From assembly GCA_902537845.1 (NCBI GenBank), contig CACBDC010000003.1:30856-94855 (forward strand): a stretch of 64,000 nucleotides of DNA. Reading direction: 5' to 3'. Under the pieces are notes generated by a model. It did not search any database, was not told the DNA's origin, and worked only from the letters and a program-made list of their open reading frames with translations. A program made the position numbers and the translations under genes. Of this stretch, positions 9,604-17,162 are shown one piece after another (the stretch's first letter is position 1; each line of letters starts with the position of its first letter). The stretch comes from an uncultured Pelagibacteraceae bacterium (GTDB lineage Bacteria > Pseudomonadota > Alphaproteobacteria > Pelagibacterales > Pelagibacteraceae).

Positions 9604-10569
9604 ATGAGTTCAAATTTTTTTTTACAAAAAAAAGTACAAGTAAAAGATATTTTTTCGAAATTTAATATTAAAAAAAATTTTAAAGTTCGAGATGTTAAAA
9701 GTCTTCATTTAGCAAAAAAAACTGATATTTCATTTTTTGACTCCATAAAATACAAATCAGACGCTCTTTCTACTAAAGCAGGCATATGTATTACCACAAA
9801 AAAACTAGAGCCTTTTTTGCCACAACAAACTGAAAAAATTTTAGTCTCCAATGTCCTATTTGAATTAGCTAAAGTTTTAAAAATTATTTACCCAAATGCA
9901 GATATCGATTATCCAGATATGTCTCTAAATAAACCAAAAAAAACTAAGTTTAAAAATGTAAAATTTGGTAACAACGTTTTAATTGGTAAAAATGTAAAAA
10001 TAGGTAAAAATTCAATTATCGGATCTAACTCTATTATTGAGCACGATGTTTCTTTGGGAAACGATTGTATTATTGGATCCGGAAATATTATTAAGAATAC
10101 TATGATTTGTAATAGAGTAGTAATTCAAGATAATTGTAAAATAGGACAAAAAGGATTTGGATTTATACCATTGAAAGATAAAAACTTTAAATTTCCTCAC
10201 ATAGGCAAGGTAATAATCAATGACGACGTAGAAATAGCATCTTCTTGCACAATAGATCGTGGTTCAATAGACGATACAGTTATTGGTAAAAATACTTATT
10301 TAGATAATCAAGTACATATTGCTCATAATGTTAAAATTGGCTCTAACTGCATGATTGCAGGACAGGTTGGTTTCGCTGGTAGTTCTAAAATTGGAAATAA
10401 TGTTTCTATTGGAGGTCAAGCTGGTATCTCTGGTCATTTAAAAATTGGCAATAACGTAAAAATTGGTGGTGGAAGTGGAGTGGTTAAAGATATTGAGGAC
10501 AATCAAATTATAATGGGATATCCTGCAGTTTCGCTAAAAAATTTTTTAAAAAAAAATAAAGAAAAGTAA
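9604..10569 (+). CDS. lpxD: UDP-3-O-(3-hydroxyacyl)glucosamine N-acyltransferase
   Basis: Third enzyme of lipid A synthesis; adds the second acyl chain to UDP-GlcN. The 321-residue protein has an N-terminal uridine-binding domain (residues about 1-100). A left-handed beta-helix of hexapeptide repeats follows (I-G-x-x-x-x type, from about residue 115 to 300). The catalytic region VHIAHNVKIGSNCMIAGQVG holds the conserved His. It starts 6 bp after skp and overlaps the fabZ start by 1 bp. Confidence 0.95.
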   Translation: MSSNFFLQKKVQVKDIFSKFNIKKNFKVRDVKSLHLAKKTDISFFDSIKYKSDALSTKAGICITTKKLEPFLPQQTEKILVSNVLFELAKVLKIIYPNADIDYPDMSLNKPKKTKFKNVKFGNNVLIGKNVKIGKNSIIGSNSIIEHDVSLGNDCIIGSGNIIKNTMICNRVVIQDNCKIGQKGFGFIPLKDKNFKFPHIGKVIINDDVEIASSCTIDRGSIDDTVIGKNTYLDNQVHIAHNVKIGSNCMIAGQVGFAGSSKIGNNVSIGGQAGISGHLKIGNNVKIGGGSGVVKDIEDNQIIMGYPAVSLKNFLKKNKEK

Positions 10570-11021
10570 TGAGTAAAACTGAACTTGATAAAAAAGCGAT
10601 TGAAGCTTTATTACCTCATAGAGAGCCAATGCTGTTGATTGATAAGCTTACAAACATTGTACATTTAAAATCTGCTACTGCAATAATGTATGTAAAAAAA
10701 GATGGTTTTTATGTTCAAGGTCATTTCCCAGGACAACCTGTAATGCCAGGGGTATTAATCGTTGAAGCTTTTGGGCAAGCAGCGGCAGCGTTAACTGCTC
10801 ATGGTATAGATCCCAAAGAATATGCTAACAAATTAGTTTATTTAATGGGAGTAGATAAAGCTAGATTTAGAAATCCAGTTATTCCTGACTGTGAGCTTCA
10901 TTTAGAAATAGAGGCAATTAGATCTCACGGAAGAGTTTGGAAATATAAAGGCATCGCTAAAGTTGATGGGATGAGAATGGCAGACGCAGAGTGGTCAGCA
11001 ACAATAGTAGATAGAAAATAA
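10569..11021 (+). CDS. fabZ: 3-hydroxyacyl-[acyl-carrier-protein] dehydratase FabZ
   Basis: Dehydrates 3-hydroxyacyl-ACP in fatty acid elongation and competes with lipid A synthesis for the same substrate, which explains its place in the lpx operon. The 150-residue hot-dog-fold protein has LLPHREPMLLIDKL at the N-terminus. The active-site motif GHFPGQPVMPGVLIVEAFGQ carries the catalytic His and Glu. Base composition inside this gene is slightly less AT-rich than in its neighbours, in line with strong conservation. It overlaps lpxA by 1 bp. Confidence 0.96.
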   Translation: MSKTELDKKAIEALLPHREPMLLIDKLTNIVHLKSATAIMYVKKDGFYVQGHFPGQPVMPGVLIVEAFGQAAAALTAHGIDPKEYANKLVYLMGVDKARFRNPVIPDCELHLEIEAIRSHGRVWKYKGIAKVDGMRMADAEWSATIVDRK

Positions 11022-11860
11022 TGATACACAAATCAAGCGCAGTAGATCCAAAAGCTAAAATTTCAAAAAATGTAAAGATTGGACCATTTTGTTATGTAGG
11101 TCCTAAAGTTCAATTAGAGGAAGACGTAGAATTGATTTCAAACGTTCACATAGAGGGCGATACAAAAATTGGTCAAAAAACAAAAATATTTCCTTTTGCT
11201 AGCATCGGAACAGCACCACAAGATTTAAAATATAAAGGTGAAGATACTAAATTAGTTATAGGAAAAAAAAACACGATAAGAGAATACGTTACTATTAACC
11301 CTGGAACTCAAACAGGTGGAGGATTAACTAAAATTGGAGATGGATGTTTATTCATGATTTCATCCCATATAGCGCATGATTGTAATGTAGGAAATAATGT
11401 TATTATTGCAAATAACGTACCTTTAGGCGGGCATGTAGTTGTTGAAGATGAAGCTATAATTGGTGGCAATTCTGCAGTTCAACAATTTACACGAATTGGT
11501 AAGCTTGCAATGATTGGTGGTATGACAGGAGTCTTGAATGATGTAATTCCTTATGGACTATCAATAGGAAATAGAAATTATTTAAAAGGACTGAATTTAA
11601 TTGGACTAAAAAGAGCATTTTTAAAAACGAATGCCTTTGGCATTCGAGACGAAGGAGGTTCCGCTAATGAAAAGTATCATAGGGAAAATGTATTAGAGCT
11701 ATCTAAGGCTTACAATGAAATATTTGCTTCAAAAAATCTTAGTGACAACATAAAAAAAATGAACGGAGCATTTAAAAAAAATCCTCTGGTAAAAGATATA
11801 ATTGATTTTATTGGAGATGACAAAAAAAGATCAATATGCACACCATTTTCAAAAGAATAA
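11021..11860 (+). CDS. lpxA: UDP-N-acetylglucosamine O-acyltransferase
   Basis: First enzyme of lipid A synthesis. The 279-residue protein is a left-handed beta-helix with hexapeptide repeats from residue 1. The catalytic His lies in MISSHIAHDCNVGNN, and the conserved GLKRAF motif of the C-terminal helical domain is present at about residue 195. Length matches the family. It overlaps fabZ by 1 bp, and lpxI starts 1 bp after its stop. Confidence 0.96.
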   Translation: MIHKSSAVDPKAKISKNVKIGPFCYVGPKVQLEEDVELISNVHIEGDTKIGQKTKIFPFASIGTAPQDLKYKGEDTKLVIGKKNTIREYVTINPGTQTGGGLTKIGDGCLFMISSHIAHDCNVGNNVIIANNVPLGGHVVVEDEAIIGGNSAVQQFTRIGKLAMIGGMTGVLNDVIPYGLSIGNRNYLKGLNLIGLKRAFLKTNAFGIRDEGGSANEKYHRENVLELSKAYNEIFASKNLSDNIKKMNGAFKKNPLVKDIIDFIGDDKKRSICTPFSKE

Positions 11861-11861
11861 G

Positions 11862-12650
11862 ATGATCGGTCTTATATTTGGCGAAACCGATTTTCCAAAA
11901 TATATATATCAAAAAATAAAAAAAAGAAAAAATTTTGTAATAATTGATTTAACAAAAAATAATTTTTTTAAAAAAAAACAAAAATCATTTTCTGTATCAA
12001 TTGGCCAATTTGGAAAAATAATTAATATTTTAAAACAAAATAAATGTAAAAAAGTTTTATTTGCTGGAAAAGTAAAAAAGCCAAATTTTTCAAAACTAAA
12101 ATTAGATTTTAAAGGTATTTATTATATTTCTAGATTAATAAAAAAATCAAAAAAAGGAGATGCAGCAATTATAAAAGAAATTATAAGTATTTTTAAAAAA
12201 GAGGGAATAACAACAATTGACTCGACAGCACTTACACCAGAAATTAATTTATCAAAAGGCAATTATTCAAAATTTAAACCAAATAAAAAAGATAAATTTG
12301 ACATAAAAAAAGCATTGAATGTATTAAAAAAATTAAATCCGTATGATCACACTCAAGGAGCAGTAAGTAGAGATGGTTTAGTAATTCTTGAAAAGAAAGA
12401 GGGTACAAAAAAAATGCTTCAAAAAATTCATAAAAAAAAGAATATAAATAATGGAGTATTGGTAAAATTTCCTAAGAAAAAACAGGATCTAAGAGTTGAT
12501 TTACCTACAGTTGGTTTTGATACTTTAAAACAGTGTAAAGCATCTGGTGTAAAAGGTATTGTTTTGAAACATAAAAAAAATATTTTTTTAGATAAAAAAA
12601 AATCAATTAGATATGCTAATAAAAATCAAATCTTTATACTAGTAATATGA
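11862..12650 (+). CDS. lpxI: UDP-2,3-diacylglucosamine pyrophosphatase LpxI
   Basis: Hydrolyses UDP-2,3-diacylglucosamine to lipid X; LpxI replaces LpxH in alphaproteobacteria. The chosen start, ATG 11862, gives MIGLIFGETDFPKYI, matching the family N-terminus. The frame is open further upstream to 11802, but that part overlaps lpxA. Typical segments are KGDAAIIKEIISIFKKEG, AVSRDGLVILEKKEGT and the C-terminal LPTVGFDTLKQCKASGVKGI. The protein (262 residues) is unusually Lys-rich, like many in this window. Overlap with the next gene is 4 bp. Confidence 0.92.
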   Translation: MIGLIFGETDFPKYIYQKIKKRKNFVIIDLTKNNFFKKKQKSFSVSIGQFGKIINILKQNKCKKVLFAGKVKKPNFSKLKLDFKGIYYISRLIKKSKKGDAAIIKEIISIFKKEGITTIDSTALTPEINLSKGNYSKFKPNKKDKFDIKKALNVLKKLNPYDHTQGAVSRDGLVILEKKEGTKKMLQKIHKKKNINNGVLVKFPKKKQDLRVDLPTVGFDTLKQCKASGVKGIVLKHKKNIFLDKKKSIRYANKNQIFILVI

Positions 12651-13720
12651 GAAAAATTATTTTTTTTAATTTAATTCTTTTTTTTCAATTTTTAAATCTT
12701 TCCGCAACTGAACCAAAATTAAATGAAATTATTAATGGATTAAACAGTCCATGGAGTATTACTTTTATAAAAAAAAATCAATTATTAATTACTGAAAAAT
12801 CTGGGAATTTAATTTTAGCTGATCTCAAAAATCAAAAATTAAAAAAGATTAATCATAATTTAAAAGTTTTAGTTGATGGCCAAGGTGGTTTACTAGAGGT
12901 GCTATATTCTGATAGCAAAGTTTATGTTTCTTACTCTGAAGACAGAGGAAATGGTAACTCAAGCACATCCGTCGCGGTTGCAAATTTTGATGAAAATATA
13001 TTAAAATTTAAAAATATATTTAGAGCAGAACCTCCAATAAATTCAGGTTATCATTTTGGTTCAAGAATGGTGATAAAAGATAATTTTCTTTTTATTTCAG
13101 CTGGAGAAAGAGGCAAAGGAATGATTGCACAAGATCCAACTAAGCATCCAGGAAGTATTATTAGGATACATTTAAATGGAAAAATTCCATCAGACAATCC
13201 AAAGTTTAAAGATAAAGATAAAGAAAATTGGTTGCCAGAAATATACCAAATTGGAGTAAGAAATCCGCAGGGTATGGATTTATCTCCTTTTGATAACAAA
13301 ATTTATTTAACAAACCATGGTGCTAAAGGAGGAGATTGGTTTGGTGAAGCAAAGTTTGGTGAAAATTATGGTTGGAAAATATTAGGTTGGGGAGGTACAA
13401 ATTATTCAGGTACAAAAATTGGACCCAAATGGAAACCTGGTTTTACAAAAGCGATAAAATACTGGGTTCCCTCAATAGCTGTTAGTTCAATGATTATATA
13501 TAAAGGAATTGAATTTAGTGAATGGAACGGTGACGCTCTTATAACTTCTTTAAAAGATCAATCTTTAAGAAAAATTAAATTTAAAAATGGAAATTTTTTA
13601 AGTGAGAAAATTATTTTTAAAAAATTAATAGGAAGAATAAGAGATATAGAAATCCAAGAAAATACTGGTAAAATTTATTTAGTTACTGATCAGGGCTCAA
13701 TATGGAAACTTCAAAAGTGA
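12647..13720 (+). CDS. Exported PQQ-dependent aldose sugar dehydrogenase-like protein (GSDH family)
   Basis: A 357-residue protein with a signal peptide of about 21 residues (hydrophobic core IIFFNLILFFQFLNLSA) and a six-bladed beta-propeller of the glucose/sorbosone dehydrogenase family. Recognisable are GLNSPWSITFIKKNQLLITE, GYHFGSRMV with the conserved His, IGVRNPQGM, and the NHGAKGGDWFGEA / GENYGWKI pair. The family oxidises sugars in the periplasm with pyrroloquinoline quinone and calcium, as in E. coli YliI. The actual substrate cannot be read from the sequence, and no PQQ synthesis gene is in the window. It sits between lpxI and lpxB, overlapping both, which is not the usual lpx gene order. 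Confidence 0.85.
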   Translation: MRKIIFFNLILFFQFLNLSATEPKLNEIINGLNSPWSITFIKKNQLLITEKSGNLILADLKNQKLKKINHNLKVLVDGQGGLLEVLYSDSKVYVSYSEDRGNGNSSTSVAVANFDENILKFKNIFRAEPPINSGYHFGSRMVIKDNFLFISAGERGKGMIAQDPTKHPGSIIRIHLNGKIPSDNPKFKDKDKENWLPEIYQIGVRNPQGMDLSPFDNKIYLTNHGAKGGDWFGEAKFGENYGWKILGWGGTNYSGTKIGPKWKPGFTKAIKYWVPSIAVSSMIIYKGIEFSEWNGDALITSLKDQSLRKIKFKNGNFLSEKIIFKKLIGRIRDIEIQENTGKIYLVTDQGSIWKLQK

Positions 13721-14847
13721 AAAAAATATTTATCTTAACAGGTGAAGCATCAGGAGATAAACTTGCTTCAAAAGTTATAGGCAATTTAAATAAATTGAAC
13801 TCAAATATTGAATACTTATGCGTTGGAGGGGAAAATTTAAAAAAATTGGGTATAAGATCTATTTATGATCTGAAAGAAATCACATATTTAGGATTTACTA
13901 ATGTAATATTAAATATTTTTAAAATTAAAAAAAAAATTAATGAAACAGTAAGGGCCATAGAGAATTTTAAACCAGATATTCTGTTTACTGTCGATAGTCC
14001 TGATTTTACCTTTAGAGTGGCAGAGAAAATAAAGTTAAATAACCCTAAAATTAAAACTATTCATTATGTAGCTCCTCAAGTATGGGTTTGGCGAGAGGGA
14101 AGAGTTAAGAAAATTAAAAAATTTATTGACCATATTCTTTTATTATTCAATTTTGAAAAAATTTATTTTGAAAAAGAAAATATGAGTCACGAGTTTGTTG
14201 GTCACCCGTTACTTGACCCAACAGCTGAAAGCGCAATCGATATCAATCAAATATTGGAAAAAAATAAAGCATTGATCTCTATTTTTTCAGGAAGCAGAAA
14301 GTCTGAAATAGATATCTTAACACCAATTTTGTTAAATTTTATTAAAATTATGAATAAAAAGTATAGTGATTTTCATTATGTTTTTCATTCAACAAAAGAA
14401 TATTCAAATTTAATTCAATCATACATAAAAAAATATGATTTAAATAATTGCGAAGTTATAAGTGATGCTAAAATTAAAAATCATATATTAAAAAAATCTA
14501 TATTTGCAGTCTCTAAATCAGGAACAGTATCAATAGAAATATGTAACGCTAAGATACCTTCAATTATTTTATATAAAATGGGATTAATTAATTTTTTAAT
14601 CGTAAAAATATTAGTGAAAACTAAATTTGCAAATATCATTAATATTGCAGCTAAAGAAGAAATTATACCAGAGTTACTACAATCTAAATGCAATCCAAAA
14701 AATATTTTCGCTACCGTTTCTAATTATTTAGATAATCCAAAAAAAATGGATGAGCAAATTTCTAAAACTCAGATAATTTTAAAAAAATTTAAAACTAATA
14801 ATTCATCTTCAAATCTAGCAGCGAATGCTTTAAATAAATATTTATGA
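13702..14847 (+). CDS. lpxB: Lipid-A-disaccharide synthase
   Basis: Condenses UDP-2,3-diacylglucosamine with lipid X to form the lipid A disaccharide. The 381-residue GT-B glycosyltransferase shows ILTGEASGDKLASKVI, VDSPDFTFRVAEK, HYVAPQVWVWREGRVKKI, FVGHPLLD and SKSGTVSIEICNAKIPSI. ATG 13702 lies 19 bp inside the upstream dehydrogenase gene; a GTG at 13717 is an alternative start and would remove five residues. The downstream gene overlaps by 4 bp. With lpxD, lpxA and lpxI it completes the early lipid A pathway except for lpxC. Confidence 0.94.
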   Translation: METSKVKKIFILTGEASGDKLASKVIGNLNKLNSNIEYLCVGGENLKKLGIRSIYDLKEITYLGFTNVILNIFKIKKKINETVRAIENFKPDILFTVDSPDFTFRVAEKIKLNNPKIKTIHYVAPQVWVWREGRVKKIKKFIDHILLLFNFEKIYFEKENMSHEFVGHPLLDPTAESAIDINQILEKNKALISIFSGSRKSEIDILTPILLNFIKIMNKKYSDFHYVFHSTKEYSNLIQSYIKKYDLNNCEVISDAKIKNHILKKSIFAVSKSGTVSIEICNAKIPSIILYKMGLINFLIVKILVKTKFANIINIAAKEEIIPELLQSKCNPKNIFATVSNYLDNPKKMDEQISKTQIILKKFKTNNSSSNLAANALNKYL

Positions 14848-15773
14848 TCATTTATACGCATAATGATTGTTTAAAAAAATTTAACGGTCATGGACACCCT
14901 GAAAGAAAAGAAAGATTAGATAGTATTATAGACTCAATAAAATCATCTGATTTGAAAGTAAAGTTTAGAGAGGCACCTTTAGTTGATTTAGAAATTGTAT
15001 CATTAGTACATCCAAAAAAACATATAGAACAAATTTTCTCAAATATTCCTAAGCAAGGTATCGTTGGCGTAGAGAAAGAACCATACGCCGACACTATACT
15101 CTGTCCTAATAGCAAAAATGCAATTTTAAGATCATGTGGAGCTGGCATAGCTGCAGTTAATGATCTTATGAAAAAAAATGAGAGAGTATTTTGTGCAGTT
15201 AGACCTCCAGGCCATCATGCAGAAACTATAAGAGCTTACGGATTTTGTTTTATTAATAATGTTGCTGTAGCAGCTAGATATTTACAAAGACATTACAAAA
15301 TAAATAAAGTTGCGATAATTGATTTTGATGTTCACCATGGCAATGGAACTCAAGAAATTTTTTATAAAGATCAATCTGTCGCCTATGGTTCATCTCATGA
15401 ATTTCCTTTATTTCCAGGAACCGGAGCAGAAAATGAAACTGGAGTCGGAAATATTTTTAATGCAATTTTAAAAACTGGGACTACAAGTAAAGAATTTATA
15501 GGAATATTTGATCAAAAAGTTCTTAAACCTATAGATAAATTTAAACCAGAAGTAATTTTAATTTCTGCAGGTTTTGACGCTCATAAACGGGATCCTTTAG
15601 CTAATATTAATTTAGAGTCAGATGATTTTTTTAAAATCACTAAAAATATTGTCGAAATTGCCAATATTCACTCAAAAGGTAGAGTGATTTCTTTTCTTGA
15701 AGGTGGATACGATTTACAGGCTTTATCTGAAAGTATTTTAGAACACTTAAACGCTTTAAAAACCCATATTTGA
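14844..15773 (+). CDS. Histone deacetylase-family (AcuC-like) zinc amidohydrolase
   Basis: A 309-residue member of the bacterial histone deacetylase-like/acetylpolyamine amidohydrolase family. Active-site motifs are complete: AVRPPGHHAE with the His pair, IIDFDVHHGNGTQEIF with zinc-binding Asp and His, GFDAHKRDPLANINL with the second metal Asp, and LEGGYDLQAL. Bacterial members remove acetyl groups from acetylated amines or proteins; the true substrate is not visible. It overlaps lpxB by 4 bp. The 3' end is overlapped by a small convergent ORF. Confidence 0.9.
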   Translation: MIIYTHNDCLKKFNGHGHPERKERLDSIIDSIKSSDLKVKFREAPLVDLEIVSLVHPKKHIEQIFSNIPKQGIVGVEKEPYADTILCPNSKNAILRSCGAGIAAVNDLMKKNERVFCAVRPPGHHAETIRAYGFCFINNVAVAARYLQRHYKINKVAIIDFDVHHGNGTQEIFYKDQSVAYGSSHEFPLFPGTGAENETGVGNIFNAILKTGTTSKEFIGIFDQKVLKPIDKFKPEVILISAGFDAHKRDPLANINLESDDFFKITKNIVEIANIHSKGRVISFLEGGYDLQALSESILEHLNALKTHI

Positions 15774-15878
15774 CCAGTTATCAGGATCATTAAATTTTTT
15801 GATTTCTTTTTCAGTTACTGGTCTAAAAAGATAATAGGCAATATATATAGTAAGAAAAAACAAAAAAATTGTTTTCAT
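15756..15878 (-). CDS. Candidate 40-residue single-pass membrane protein
   Basis: A short minus-strand ORF starting at ATG 15878 and ending at TAA 15756-15758. Its first 18 residues are hydrophobic (MKTIFLFFLTIYIAYYLFRP), followed by a polar tail with EKEIKKFNDPDNW. It overlaps the end of the preceding hydrolase gene by 18 bp and faces away from msrB, so it could have its own promoter in the shared 15879-15903 interval. The composition looks protein-like for this genome, but without homologues it remains a prediction. Function unknown. Confidence 0.45.
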   Translation of the reverse strand: MKTIFLFFLTIYIAYYLFRPVTEKEIKKFNDPDNWSNMGF

Positions 15879-15903
15879 ATTTTTAATATATTAAACTAAT
15901 TTG

Positions 15904-16362
15904 ATGGTAATCAGTAAAAGAAAATTTTTTAAAGTCTTAGTTTCTTCAACTTTGACGCTACTATTTCCAATTAAAGCTATTTTAGCAGCCACTAAAAAGA
16001 TTATTAATCCAAACTTATCTAAAGAGCAAAAAAATATTATGTTTAATGATGGGACTGAAAGACCTTTTACTAGTGATTTGTTAAAAGAAAAAAGAAAGGG
16101 TTTTTATCATTGTGCTAATTGCGGAAACAAACTCTTCGTATCAACTGCTAAGTTTGATAGCGGAACTGGCTGGCCTTCTTTTTCTGAATCTTTGCCAGGG
16201 GCTTTTAAAACTAAGATAGACTACAGCTTTGGCATGGAAAGAGTTGAATATCATTGTGCAAAGTGTGGAGCACATCATGGACATGTTTTCAATGATGGTC
16301 TAAAAGAATCAGGTAAAAGATTTTGTAATAATGGACTTTGTTTAATTTTTAAACCAGAATAA
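15904..16362 (+). CDS. msrB: Peptide-methionine (R)-S-oxide reductase with N-terminal export signal
   Basis: Reduces the R-diastereomer of methionine sulfoxide in proteins. The 152-residue product has the zinc Cys pairs C70/C73 (HCANCG) and C118/C121 (HCAKCG), FDSGTGWPSF, HHGHVFNDG and the catalytic Cys141 in RFCNNGL. The first 30 residues (SKRKFFKVLVSSTLTLLFPI, then KAILAA) look like a signal sequence with a twin-arginine-like KR pair, or a membrane anchor, so the enzyme probably works in the periplasm. ATG 15904 is preferred over the TTG at 15901. A divergent small ORF lies upstream. Confidence 0.92.
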   Translation: MVISKRKFFKVLVSSTLTLLFPIKAILAATKKIINPNLSKEQKNIMFNDGTERPFTSDLLKEKRKGFYHCANCGNKLFVSTAKFDSGTGWPSFSESLPGAFKTKIDYSFGMERVEYHCAKCGAHHGHVFNDGLKESGKRFCNNGLCLIFKPE

Positions 16363-16477
16363 AATCAGCTTAATTTTACAAGAATATCATATTATTGAAG
16401 CTTTTTTGTTCACAGACAGCACCCAATTCGTCCATGTTAGTAAGTGAATTTAGTAAATTTAAGTTTAAAATTAGTAA
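16363..16477 (+). other. Intergenic stretch with no recognised element
   Basis: 115 bp between msrB and the Glu-Pro repeat gene. It has no long ORF and no inverted repeat with a T-run. A short GC-richer patch (about 16410-16435) stands out but matches no motif I recognise. A promoter for the next gene is likely here because the leader carries no overlap, but I cannot point to convincing -35 and -10 boxes. Confidence 0.4.
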
Positions 16478-17158
16478 ATGGATCTAATTACAGTAATTGT
16501 CATTGGTGTAATAGTTGCAGCCACAGGTGTAATTAATCCGAAAGCTAAAGATCCAGAAGAATTAGCTAAAGCTCCTGAAACTCAGGTAACAACTCCAGAA
16601 GTTAAGGAACCAGAACCAGAACCAGAACCGGAGCCAGAACCAGAACCGGAGCCAGAACCTGAACCGGAGCCAGAACCTGAACCAGAACCAGCAAAAGAGC
16701 CAGAACCTGAACCAGAACCTCAAAAAGAAGAACCAAAAGAGGAGGTAAATGCTGAACCAACTCAGGAGCAAGATGCAAAACCTGAAGAGGAAGAGGTTCA
16801 ACCAGTTACAGAAGAGACTACTGAAGCTACAGATGAAAAAGGATTAAGTATGGTTAATATTCTTCTTTATATCCTAGGAGCTATTGCAGTAATTGCAGCT
16901 GGTATATATTTCTTTATGAGAAGAGAGTCTTCACCTAAAAGTGCTGCTGATATAGCTAGAGCCCAGTCTCAAAAAGATTTAACTCCTGAGCCTCAAGAAG
17001 AACCAGCACAAGAAGAAACATACTCAGAACCTGAAACTCAACCAGAACCTGAGCAACCAGTTCAAGAGGAAAAACCTTCAGAAACTACTGAAGAAGAGCT
17101 TCAATCAGGAAATGACGATCAATCATCAAATAACGATGATGAGAATAATAACAGATAA
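16478..17158 (+). CDS. Glu-Pro repeat membrane protein of unknown function
   Basis: A 226-residue acidic protein. It begins with a hydrophobic segment (LITVIVIGVIVAATGVI, residues 3-19), which may be a membrane anchor or signal sequence. Fourteen uninterrupted Glu-Pro dipeptides follow (residues about 44-71), then four more. A second hydrophobic segment (VNILLYILGAIAVIAAGIYF, about 127-146) ends in FMRRE, and the tail is Glu/Pro/Gln-rich with a polar DDQSSNNDDENNN end. X-Pro rods of this type act as stiff spacers in TonB and similar envelope proteins. No enzymatic domain is visible and I do not recognise the family. The minus-strand ORF over the repeat is a low-complexity shadow. Confidence 0.8.
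   Translation: MDLITVIVIGVIVAATGVINPKAKDPEELAKAPETQVTTPEVKEPEPEPEPEPEPEPEPEPEPEPEPEPEPAKEPEPEPEPQKEEPKEEVNAEPTQEQDAKPEEEEVQPVTEETTEATDEKGLSMVNILLYILGAIAVIAAGIYFFMRRESSPKSAADIARAQSQKDLTPEPQEEPAQEETYSEPETQPEPEQPVQEEKPSETTEEELQSGNDDQSSNNDDENNNR
16607..16690 (+). repeat. Tandem hexanucleotide repeat encoding (Glu-Pro)14
   Basis: Fourteen consecutive GAR-CCN units, 84 bp, in frame within the membrane protein gene. Third-position variation (CCA, CCG, CCT; GAA, GAG) shows a partly higher-order 18-bp pattern, gaaccggagccagaacc. Such in-frame repeats can change copy number without frameshift. Confidence 0.9.
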
Positions 17159-17162
17159 TTAA

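Noticed and set aside
16562..16801. 79-residue minus-strand ORF made of Trp, Phe and Arg
   Set aside because: It is the complement of the Glu-Pro repeat; the reverse strand of this repeat lacks stop codons, so the long frame is a by-product of the repeat.
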